DNA of 34,023 nt from Bacteroidota bacterium (GTDB lineage Bacteria; Bacteroidota; Bacteroidia; Palsa-948): the NCBI GenBank assembly GCA_016213405.1, contig JACRAM010000105.1, positions 1-34,023 of the forward strand. The letters run 5' to 3'. Both the position numbers and the translations under genes were made by a program. A model generated the notes under the pieces. It ran no database searches. It saw only the letters and a list, made by a program, of their open reading frames with translations, and was not told where the DNA came from. Of this stretch, positions 15,746 to 22,633 are shown one piece after another (the stretch's first letter is position 1; every line of letters starts with the position of its first letter).

Positions 15746-16561
15746 ATGAAAACACAACCATTATTTTCTCAAAGCTGGTCAGAAGTTACCGGCAGTGAAA
15801 GAAACGAAATCGTTTTTGAGCGTCTTAACAAAACCTATGGCGCTTACGAAATCAGAACCCATTACGACCAAACACTGCTAAAAGCATTTGCAGGAGCCGG
15901 ATTATTTATTATCCTCTTATCTGCAGCCATGCTATTCAGCCGTGCAATTCCAATTCCCGAAACAAAAATCCCTTCCAATGACTCTACCATTTTTAAAGCG
16001 CTGGAAAAAGAAAAAATAATACAAATTAATAATCCGACTTCCAACCCACCGAAAACCAATTATAAGGATCTGGCTCCTGTCATAGCAAAAGATTCAGCAA
16101 TAAAAGAAGACACCACACAATTATTAGCATTAAACCCAAATCATTCTGACGGAAAGTCAAAAGACACAAGCGATATTAATATTGACCATCCGATTAGTGG
16201 AGGCGGAGGAAAAATAGTTGATGAAGACACCACAACGCATGATGTTTGGGGCATTGAGGAAATGCCTCGCTTTCCAGGAGGAGACGATGAATTATATCAC
16301 TTCCTTCGCAACAACCTGCACATTCCTGAAGATGTAAAATCGTACGGAAACATAAATGAAAAAGTGGGAGTTGTTTTTGTAATTGACAAAGAAGGGCAAA
16401 TAACTGACATTGTTCTTCACAAAAATGGCTGTAAATATTCCCAGCTAAACAACGAAGCAACAAGGGTTGTGAAAAAAATGCCGCAATGGGAACCCGGCAG
16501 ACAAAACGGGAAACCCGTAAAGGTGAGAATGATTCTTCCCGTTCGGTTTGTATCAAAATGA
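15746..16561 (+). CDS. Energy transducer TonB (second copy, no proline linker)
   Basis: This 271-residue TonB paralogue shares the N-terminal motif (NEIVFERLNKTYGAYEIRTHYDQTLL, 20-45), one membrane helix (about 48-66) and the C-terminal TonB domain with FPGGDDELYHFL, GVVFVIDKEGQITDIVLHKNG, VVKKMPQWEPGRQNGKPVKV and MILPVRF. The linker (about 75-165) is rich in Asp, Ser, Thr and Lys and lacks the polyproline of the first copy. The two copies flank the opposing T9SS gene, which suggests duplication, or splitting of the cluster by insertion. It may serve a different set of receptors or be less able to span the periplasm. The next gene starts 22 bp downstream. Confidence 0.88.
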   Translation: MKTQPLFSQSWSEVTGSERNEIVFERLNKTYGAYEIRTHYDQTLLKAFAGAGLFIILLSAAMLFSRAIPIPETKIPSNDSTIFKALEKEKIIQINNPTSNPPKTNYKDLAPVIAKDSAIKEDTTQLLALNPNHSDGKSKDTSDINIDHPISGGGGKIVDEDTTTHDVWGIEEMPRFPGGDDELYHFLRNNLHIPEDVKSYGNINEKVGVVFVIDKEGQITDIVLHKNGCKYSQLNNEATRVVKKMPQWEPGRQNGKPVKVRMILPVRFVSK

Positions 16562-16583
16562 TATTTTTGCTCAACAAATCAGT

Positions 16584-16784
16584 ATGTCTTTCAAGCCCAT
16601 CCAGATTTTTGGTTTCATTATGAGTTTCGCCTATGTATTTTTCGGCTTGCTCTTTCTGATGACTACTTTCGCAGTGGGTGCGATAGAAGATCCGCAATAC
16701 AGAAAAATTTTCGGAGGTGCCTTAATGGCTTACGGACTTTTCAGAGTAGCTTTCTTCCTCAGAAAACTCAGAGACAAATCATAA
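16584..16784 (+). CDS. Small membrane protein (66 residues), unknown function
   Basis: The product begins MSFKPIQIFGFIMSFAYVFFGLLFLM and has two hydrophobic segments (about 8-28 and 42-58) separated by a short loop with EDPQYRKIFGG. It ends in a basic tail (FFLRKLRDKS) that should lie in the cytoplasm. I recognise no family. Its place between tonB2 and the PstS-like gene, on the same strand with short gaps, suggests a role in the Ton system or simple co-transcription. An earlier in-frame TTG at 16548 would overlap tonB2; the ATG at 16584 is more likely. Confidence 0.65.
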   Translation: MSFKPIQIFGFIMSFAYVFFGLLFLMTTFAVGAIEDPQYRKIFGGALMAYGLFRVAFFLRKLRDKS

Positions 16785-16794
16785 ACCGAATTTA

Positions 16795-16862
16795 TTAATT
16801 TGAAAATTTGAAAATGAATAGGACACTTCGCAAGTTAATTTTCAAATTTTCAAATTGGCTAA
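16795..16862. repeat. Quasi-palindrome spanning the start of the PstS-like gene
   Basis: The left arm TTAATTTGAAAATTTGAAAA (16795-16814) is complementary to the right arm TTAATTTTCAAATTTTCAAA (16835-16854), and GGCTAAT follows. It is the same family as 10459-10540. The ATG at 16814 lies at the edge of the left arm, and the right arm encodes part of the lipoprotein signal peptide (LIFKFSNWL). Confidence 0.75.
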
Positions 16863-17767
16863 TCATCGCATTGGTAATTTCCTCCTGTGGCAACAATGGC
16901 AGCACTCCTACGCAGGGCAAACAAAAAATTTATATTGATGAATCCTACTCCCAATTGTTTGCTGCGGAAGTAGAAGCATTTGAAGGCTTTTATAAAGAAT
17001 CTGATATTGATGACCGCTATAAACCCGAAGGAGATATGGTGAATGATTTCATGAATGACTCCTGCCGGATAATAATATTGAGCAGGGATTTGAATCAGAA
17101 GGAAAAAGATTATTTCAAAAGTAAAAATTCTTTTCCCACTTCCACAAAAATTGCGGTGGATGCGCTTGCATTCATCACGAATAAAGAAAATCCCGTTTCC
17201 GATTTGCTTTACAGCGAACTTGAAAATATTTTTACCGGAAAAATTTCTTCCTGGAAATTTTTAGATTCATCCATTAAGGAAAAAAGTTCTCAGGACACCG
17301 GCATCACCATCGTGTTTGACAATGAAAAATCCTGCAACGTGCGTATGCTGAAAGATAAATTACTTAATGGAAATGATTTCCCAAAAAATTGTTTTGCTGT
17401 GAAATCAAATCCTGAAGTGGTGGATTACGTGAGCAAAAACAAAGGCGCGCTAGGTATCATTGGTGTGAACTGGATCAGCGATGCGGATGATACGTTGACG
17501 AGAAGTTTTCTCAGCAAAGTGAATGTGCTGGGCGTTGCCTCCAAAGAAGATGATGGAACTTTTTTCCAGCCCTACCAGGCGCATGTATACACTGGCGAAT
17601 ATCCTTTTTGCAGGAATGTGTTTATCATCAACCGTGAAGGCAGAACGGGGCTAGGAACTGGCTTTGCCGCTTTTGTTGCCGGAGAAAAAGGACAATTAAT
17701 AATTTTGAAGGCTGGCATGGTTCCTGCAACTCAGCCCGTTAGAATGGTTCACATAAACAATAATTAA
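16814..17767 (+). CDS. PstS-like substrate-binding lipoprotein
   Basis: The 317-residue product carries a lipoprotein signal with lipobox VISSC (C25). The rest resembles the PstS/PBP-like family: YSQLFAAEVEAFEGFYKE near the start, RIIILSRDLNQKEKDYF, KIAVDALAFITNKENPVSDL, LENIFTGKISSWKFL (about 135-149), and a C-terminal part with FIINREGRTGLGTGFAAFVAGEKGQLIILKAGMVPATQPVRMV. In classical PstS such a protein binds phosphate for an ABC importer; no pstCAB genes are present. In Bacteroidota relatives regularly follow ton genes and precede a TPR gene, so a role with the Ton system is likely but unproven. The n- and h-regions of the signal peptide are partly encoded by a repeat. Confidence 0.8.
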   Translation: MNRTLRKLIFKFSNWLIIALVISSCGNNGSTPTQGKQKIYIDESYSQLFAAEVEAFEGFYKESDIDDRYKPEGDMVNDFMNDSCRIIILSRDLNQKEKDYFKSKNSFPTSTKIAVDALAFITNKENPVSDLLYSELENIFTGKISSWKFLDSSIKEKSSQDTGITIVFDNEKSCNVRMLKDKLLNGNDFPKNCFAVKSNPEVVDYVSKNKGALGIIGVNWISDADDTLTRSFLSKVNVLGVASKEDDGTFFQPYQAHVYTGEYPFCRNVFIINREGRTGLGTGFAAFVAGEKGQLIILKAGMVPATQPVRMVHINNN

Positions 17768-17779
17768 AAAATAAAAAAT

Positions 17780-19450
17780 ATGAAACGATTCATCCAGTCA
17801 GTATTCGTTTTTTGTTATTCATTATTCATTGCTCCATGTTCATTTTCTCAATCTCTTCAGGATGCCATCAAGTTTACCGAAAGCGAGCAGTTTGAAAAAG
17901 CATCTGCTGCCTACATGTCACTGATTCAGAGAGAGCCAACGCAGGGCGATAATTATTTCTTCTACGGAGAAAATTATTTCAAGCAGGAAATTCTTGACTC
18001 TTCCTTCAAAGCCATTGATTTGGACTCAACAAGAATCATGTTTGAAAAAGGAATACAGAAAAATCCAAACAACCCGATTAATTATGTTGGGCTTGGAAAA
18101 GTTTTATGGTACAATGGAAAAACTGCGGAAGCGAAAAAACAATTTTTTGATGCAGTTACTTATATTTCGCCTATAAATAAAACCGCTACGTTCACTGGCA
18201 AGCAAAAGGCAATGGTCTACATGAAAATAGCGGAGTGCTATACAAAAGCAAAAAATAAAGATTTGCAGGAAGCAATTAATCTGCTTAACAAATCCCTTAA
18301 AGAAGATAAAGACAATCCTGAAATTTATATTCTGATTGGAGACGCAACGCTTGAACAAAATCCGGGTGATGCATCGCAGGCAATTTCGTATTACAAAAAA
18401 GCATACGACTTTGATAAAAAGTCATGCAAGGCGCTTTTGCGAATCGGACAGTTATACAGCCGGGCGCGCAATCTTTCTGAAGCAGTTAAAAATTATGATG
18501 AAGCTATAAAAGTAAATCCTGATTTTGCGCCTGCTTACCGCGAAAAAGCAGAAGCTTTTTACAGGGGGAAACAATATGAAACAGCTATTCAGAACTATAA
18601 AAAATATTTGGAGCTTAACAGCGGAAGTTTGAGCGCACAAGTGAGATATGCTTCCTTTCTTTTTCTGAATAAAAAATACGCTGAAGCAATTGCTTCCATA
18701 CAGGAGATACAAAAACAAAACACATCTGTGATTTTCCTCTACCGCCTTCTTGCTTATTCCTATTTCGAAACAGGCAATTGCACGGATGGATTAACCGCCA
18801 TTGATAAATTCTTTTCCATGGCATCTGAGAAAAAAATTCTGGCTTCTGACTATGAATACAACGGCAAGCTGCTCTCGCTCTGCAAAAAAGATTCATTGGC
18901 TGTTGAGAAACTCAAAATTGCCATTCAGCAGGATACTTCCAAACCGGAACTAAACGGAGACCTTGGAAGTGTTTACATACGATTGAAAAAATATCCTGAA
19001 GCAATTGATGCCTACACAAAAAAGATAAAAGCCGGAAAAAGCGTAGATGCAAATGATTATTATAATCTCGGGCGGGCTTGTTATTACAGCAAGCAGTTTG
19101 GAAAGGCAGATACGGCATTCATGCAAATCAATGTTCTGCAGCCCGATATTCCGACAGGATATTTATGGAGGGGAAAAACCAATGCACAGATGGATCCTAA
19201 GAATGAAAAATTTCTTGCCCAGCCGTTTTACGAATTATTTCTTTCAAAACTGAAATCGGAAGACACGGATAAAAACAAACCCGGAATTATTGAAGCCAGC
19301 GGCTATCTGGGTTACTATTATATGGTGCAAAAAGATTATTCAAAAGCAAAATGCCATTGGCAGAAAGTAAAAGACCTTGACGCGACTAATGAGAAAGCGA
19401 AAAAGGCATTAGTTGAACCGAATGTGGCGAAAGCGGTGTGCAGCCAATAG
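17780..19450 (+). CDS. Tetratricopeptide repeat protein of the ton cluster
   Basis: The 556-residue protein has a signal peptide (MKRFIQSVFVFCYSLFIAPCSFSQ) and then TPR units along most of its length; clear ones include SEAVKNYDEAIKVNPDFAPAYREKAEAFYRGKQYETAIQNYKKYLELN (about 230-278) and KKYPEAIDAYTKKIKAG. It is probably periplasmic and mediates protein contacts. It starts 12 bp after the PstS-like gene, so the two are co-transcribed; this pair is common in the phylum. It ends the plus-strand ton group and faces kup. TTATTCATTATTCATT in the signal-peptide region is again repeat-like. Confidence 0.82.
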   Translation: MKRFIQSVFVFCYSLFIAPCSFSQSLQDAIKFTESEQFEKASAAYMSLIQREPTQGDNYFFYGENYFKQEILDSSFKAIDLDSTRIMFEKGIQKNPNNPINYVGLGKVLWYNGKTAEAKKQFFDAVTYISPINKTATFTGKQKAMVYMKIAECYTKAKNKDLQEAINLLNKSLKEDKDNPEIYILIGDATLEQNPGDASQAISYYKKAYDFDKKSCKALLRIGQLYSRARNLSEAVKNYDEAIKVNPDFAPAYREKAEAFYRGKQYETAIQNYKKYLELNSGSLSAQVRYASFLFLNKKYAEAIASIQEIQKQNTSVIFLYRLLAYSYFETGNCTDGLTAIDKFFSMASEKKILASDYEYNGKLLSLCKKDSLAVEKLKIAIQQDTSKPELNGDLGSVYIRLKKYPEAIDAYTKKIKAGKSVDANDYYNLGRACYYSKQFGKADTAFMQINVLQPDIPTGYLWRGKTNAQMDPKNEKFLAQPFYELFLSKLKSEDTDKNKPGIIEASGYLGYYYMVQKDYSKAKCHWQKVKDLDATNEKAKKALVEPNVAKAVCSQ

Positions 19451-19523
19451 TTTACAGTTTACTGTTTGTGGTCTACGGTTAATTACAAACAACCATAAAC
19501 TGTAGACCGAAAACCGAAAACTA
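19449..19523. repeat. Quasi-palindrome between the TPR and kup genes
   Basis: The left arm has AGTTTACAGTTTACTGTTTG and GGTCTACGGTT; the right arm has AACCATAAACTGTAGACC and GAAAACCGAAAACTA. The arms pair imperfectly and fill the whole gap between two convergent genes, where a bidirectional terminator would be expected. No T-run of usual type follows. Confidence 0.65.
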
Positions 19524-21491
19524 GTTTATTCTTTTCAGCGGAACTTCTTTCACAGGAGAAATGATGAGCGGAACTTTTTCAAGCGTAACATTATCCATAT
19601 CTAATCCAAATGCACGCTCGTCTGACAAACTCATATGCTTGAGCAGGAAATATAAATCCATTATTATCTTTTCATAAAAAGGAAGTTCATTTTCATAGGA
19701 AAGAAATTTTTCCAGCACCACAAAACGGAAGTCACCGATTTTATTTTGCTTGCCCATGGAATCATATCGGCTGGTAACATCCACTTCCTGCGAGGTGAGC
19801 AAATCCTGCACCACTTTTTCAAACATTAAATTTATTCGGGGCGCCACGCGGAAGCCGAGGCGAAAATCTATCCTGATTAAATCTTCGGGCGCCATTATAT
19901 TCACTTTGTATTCCATCCTGTATGGTTCATTCACCACATCCACGTGCACCAGCCAGTAAATATCCGCTCGCTTGGGATGATTTTCCAAAATGGATTGGAC
20001 CACTGCCGCCTCAATATCATTAGGATCATCGGCACTGGTGAGATAAACAAGGTGCGTTGAATATTTCGGAACGCTGGTATCTCTGCTTAGTTCAATAAGT
20101 TCAGGAACATAATTATCCAGTTTCACAAATTCCAAATATCTGTTTCGGATTTTTCTCGCCTGAAACCAGGTCCACATGATGGCGACAAGCACAGCTCCAA
20201 TGAGAAAGCTTACCCATCCTCCATGAATAAATTTGCTGAGGTTGGCAACAAGAAATGAATATTCTATGATTGAATAGATTACAAAAAAGGAAAGTATAAA
20301 CAAAATATTATATCGTTTCAGAATCATGTAAGCAGAAAGAAGAATGGTGGTCATCATCATATCAAAATTGATGGTAAGCCCGTAGGCTGCTTCCATGTTT
20401 GTTGATTCCTTAAAATAAAAAACCACTCCAACGCAACAGGCATAAAGCATCCAATTCACAGAAGGAATGTACATCTGCCCTTTGAATTCACTTGGAAAAA
20501 CAATTCTGACTTTGGGCCAGAAGTTAAGGCGGATGGCTTCGTTGATGATGGTGAACGAACCGGTGATGAGCGCCTGGCTTGCTACTATGGTAGCACAGGT
20601 TGAAATAATGATTCCCGGGAGAAGAAACCATTTCGGCATAAGAGAATAAAACGGGTTAATGTCTCCAAGAAAAGTTCCTTCCTGATTCAAAAGCCATGCG
20701 CCTTGTCCGAAATAATTGAGCAGCAGCATCACTTTTACCATTGACCAGGTGATGCGGATATTTTTTTTCCCGCAGTGCCCCATATCGGAATACATTCCTT
20801 CGGCTCCGGTGGTGCAGAGAAAAACCGCACCGAGAATCCAGAATCCTTTTGGATACAATGCGAGAAGATGATACGCGTAATACGGATTGATGGCTTTGAG
20901 AATTTCCGGAGTTCCGCTGATGGAAATGAATCCGAGCGTGCCGAGCATTGCAAACCATATCAGCATCATGGGTCCAAAAAATTTTCCAACGAACCCTGTT
21001 CCGAACTGCTGAATGGCAAAAAGCGCTGTGAGAATAATAATTACAATCGGCAGCGTGTTGATGTTTCCATTTATGCTTCTTAATCCTTCCACCGCTGATG
21101 AAACAGAAATGGCAGGAGTAAGAATTCCATCGGCAATAAGCGCGCTGCCGCCAATCATGGCAGGAACAATCAGCCAGTATATTTTTGTCTTCTTGACAAG
21201 TGTGTACAACGCAAAAATTCCACCTTCTCCCCTGTTATCAGCGCGAAGAACAAGAATGACATATTTAATTGTTGATTGTAATGTGAGAGTCCAGAAAATG
21301 CAAGACACACCGCCCATCACCAAATCCTTGCTGATAACACTTGTTCCGATAATTGCCTTTATTACATAAAGCGGTGAGGTGCCGATATCTCCGAAAATGA
21401 TACCGAGGGTAACTAAGAGGGCTGCACCGGAAACTGCGGGAATGTGTAAGTGCCTGTTTTTTGACACAAAAATCTTTCTTAAATGTTGCAC
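19521..21491 (-). CDS. kup: KUP/HAK/KT family potassium transporter
   Basis: The 656-residue inner-membrane protein takes up K+ with protons. The Kup signature TLGIIFGDIGTSPLYVIKAIIG lies near residues 28-49. About twelve hydrophobic segments follow to about residue 440, and then a cytoplasmic domain of about 210 residues. Other family blocks are LRADNRGEGGIFALYTLVKK and TGAEGMYSDMGHCGKKNIRITW. E. coli Kup has 622 residues, so the length fits. The start is a GTG at 21491; no ATG lies between it and the first helix, so the GTG is favoured. The gene stands alone, converging on the TPR gene and diverging from the repeat-rich region at 21492-22187. Confidence 0.9.
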   Translation of the reverse strand: MQHLRKIFVSKNRHLHIPAVSGAALLVTLGIIFGDIGTSPLYVIKAIIGTSVISKDLVMGGVSCIFWTLTLQSTIKYVILVLRADNRGEGGIFALYTLVKKTKIYWLIVPAMIGGSALIADGILTPAISVSSAVEGLRSINGNINTLPIVIIILTALFAIQQFGTGFVGKFFGPMMLIWFAMLGTLGFISISGTPEILKAINPYYAYHLLALYPKGFWILGAVFLCTTGAEGMYSDMGHCGKKNIRITWSMVKVMLLLNYFGQGAWLLNQEGTFLGDINPFYSLMPKWFLLPGIIISTCATIVASQALITGSFTIINEAIRLNFWPKVRIVFPSEFKGQMYIPSVNWMLYACCVGVVFYFKESTNMEAAYGLTINFDMMMTTILLSAYMILKRYNILFILSFFVIYSIIEYSFLVANLSKFIHGGWVSFLIGAVLVAIMWTWFQARKIRNRYLEFVKLDNYVPELIELSRDTSVPKYSTHLVYLTSADDPNDIEAAVVQSILENHPKRADIYWLVHVDVVNEPYRMEYKVNIMAPEDLIRIDFRLGFRVAPRINLMFEKVVQDLLTSQEVDVTSRYDSMGKQNKIGDFRFVVLEKFLSYENELPFYEKIIMDLYFLLKHMSLSDERAFGLDMDNVTLEKVPLIISPVKEVPLKRIN

Positions 21492-21546
21492 GAAACTACA
21501 AAATAACTAAGTGTGCTTATTTAATAACGCAACATAAATCTATAAA

Positions 21547-21777
21547 GCCAGATTAACAGGTTGAGAAGTCGGCTAACCAAGTTAGAAAGCCAGCTATCCA
21601 GATTGAAAAGCCAGCTAACCAAGTTAGAAAGCCAGCTATCCAGATTGAAAAGCCAGCTAATCAGGTTAGAAAGCCAGCTATCCAAGTTAGAAAGCCAGCT
21701 ATCCAAGTTAGAAAGCCAGCTATCCAAGTTAGAAAGCCAGCTATCCAAGTTAGAAAGCCAGCTATCCAAGTTAGAAA
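21547..21777. repeat. 21-bp tandem repeat array 3 (eleven units)
   Basis: Eleven units with an exact 21-bp period start every 21 bases from 21547 to 21757. The consensus is GCCAGCTA, then TCCAAGTTAGAAA. The last five units (21673-21777) are identical, while the first six vary and alternate between AGTTAGAAA and GATTGAAAA endings. Unit 1 holds AACAGGTTGA, which also occurs in unit 5 of array 2. Several units fold as CTAAC-CAA-GTTAG. A plus-strand frame would encode perfect leucine heptads (LSKLESQ), but no good start was seen and the downstream part looks non-coding. Confidence 0.92.
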
Positions 21778-21811
21778 GCACTGAATTTACTACCCTTTGC
21801 TGGGGCTATTG

Positions 21812-21956
21812 GACATCTTTCCTAATTAAATTTCTCGCCACAAAAGCACAAAAACACAAAATTTCACAAAAGTATTTGTGTGTATTCTTCGTGACTTGGT
21901 GTCTTAGTGGAAATTTTTTCATTTTACTTTGTTTTAATCCAATTAGGAAAGATGTC
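21812..21956. repeat. Large nested inverted repeat
   Basis: GACATCTTTCCTAATT (21812-21827) is exactly complementary to AATTAGGAAAGATGTC (21941-21956). Between them lies an imperfect palindrome of CAC/GTG triplets spaced by A/T runs, from CCACAAAAGCAC to GGTGTCTTAGTGG (about 21838-21910). The inner part resembles a dispersed intergenic palindrome frequent in Bacteroidota. The outer 16-bp arms look like the ends of a small non-autonomous element, although no target duplication was identified. Confidence 0.75.
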
Positions 21957-22018
21957 TATTACCCGGCAGAAACACCCCCGATAGTTATTAGCGCCACATA
22001 AATTTCAAGAAAAGTCAT

Positions 22019-22044
22019 GCAACTATTTTTCTAAAATAATCGTC
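22019..22044 (+). promoter_or_regulatory. ECF-sigma-like motif GCAACT-N16-CGTC
   Basis: GCAACT at 22019-22024, ATT plus 13 bases, then CGTC at 22041-22044: the same pattern and exact spacing as before the genes ending at 183 and 5664. It lies 144 bp before the 145-residue secreted protein that leads the adhesin pair. Confidence 0.4.
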
Positions 22045-22134
22045 TTGTATTGAGAATACACCCATTTCAAAAAAGACATGATTGCACAGATTATAGTTAT
22101 CTGTTTTATCGAATGAAAAAATCTTCTTTTATAA

Positions 22135-22166
22135 TTTGCACAATACCAATTGCTTTTATACCTTTG
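22135..22166 (+). promoter_or_regulatory. Consensus promoter of the 22188-25714 gene pair
   Basis: TTTG (22135-22138), 20 bases, then TACCTTTG (22159-22166): a full match to the Bacteroidota TTTG/TAnnTTTG promoter at ideal spacing. The predicted start is about 15 bases before the ATG at 22188, and it supports that start over in-frame ATGs further upstream. Confidence 0.8.
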
Positions 22167-22187
22167 CCTTGTCAAATCCAATATAAC

Positions 22188-22625
22188 ATGAAAAAAATTA
22201 TCCTCTTTTCTCTTTTTTTATTTATTGCTTCATGCATTTTCGCTCAAACAAACTCCGCTGGCGTGGCGAGTTGGAATCCTATCGGACTGGATGTTGCCGG
22301 GCACAATACGATAAAAGGCATTGAAGCATTTTATCAGCTAAACAACTGCAAGGGAGAAAATGTTGTTTTTGTGCAACTCATCAACCACAACAATTATGCT
22401 GTCACTGTGGAATGGTATCCTGCTGTTTTCACAAAGGAATTAAAATGGATTAAAAAAGAAAATCCCTCCGATAAAATAAGCGTAACGCTTAATGCGAATG
22501 CTGAATTAGCCGGAGATTGTTCAGGCGCCTATCAAGCAACAGCGCTTCACCTGAAAGATTTTTCTGTTAACGCAGCTGATTTTAACCGATACGGAGTTTC
22601 TAACTTTGTTATTTATCCTAAATAA
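22188..22625 (+). CDS. Small secreted protein of unknown function
   Basis: The 145-residue product has a signal peptide (MKKIILFSLFLFIASCIFAQ). The mature part is about 125 residues, with GIEAFYQLNNCKGENVVFVQLINHNNYAVTVEWYPAVFTKELKW and, later, two more cysteines at most. The spread of aromatic and valine residues suggests a compact beta-sandwich such as an immunoglobulin-like fold, but no family was recognised. It has no T9SS sorting domain. The start follows a consensus promoter by about 20 bases, and a longer in-frame reading from 22050 would place a second, odd hydrophobic stretch in front. The adhesin starts 8 bp after its stop, so the two are surely co-transcribed and may act together. 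Confidence 0.75.
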   Translation: MKKIILFSLFLFIASCIFAQTNSAGVASWNPIGLDVAGHNTIKGIEAFYQLNNCKGENVVFVQLINHNNYAVTVEWYPAVFTKELKWIKKENPSDKISVTLNANAELAGDCSGAYQATALHLKDFSVNAADFNRYGVSNFVIYPK

Positions 22626-22633
22626 TTTTTCAC

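Noticed and set aside
16240..16697. Minus-strand open frame across the end of tonB2 and the small membrane gene
   Set aside because: It is antisense to two well-supported genes, has no recognisable domain and no sensible start.
21561..22001. Plus-strand reading frame with perfect leucine heptads (LSKLESQ repeats), a possible coiled-coil protein
   Set aside because: It starts with TTG inside the repeat array, has no promoter or start context, and its second half runs through a large inverted repeat with noncoding-like composition. The heptads follow from the 21-bp period.
22050..22187. 46-residue N-terminal extension of the small secreted protein
   Set aside because: It would place a consensus promoter inside the coding region and put a second hydrophobic stretch before a normal signal peptide.
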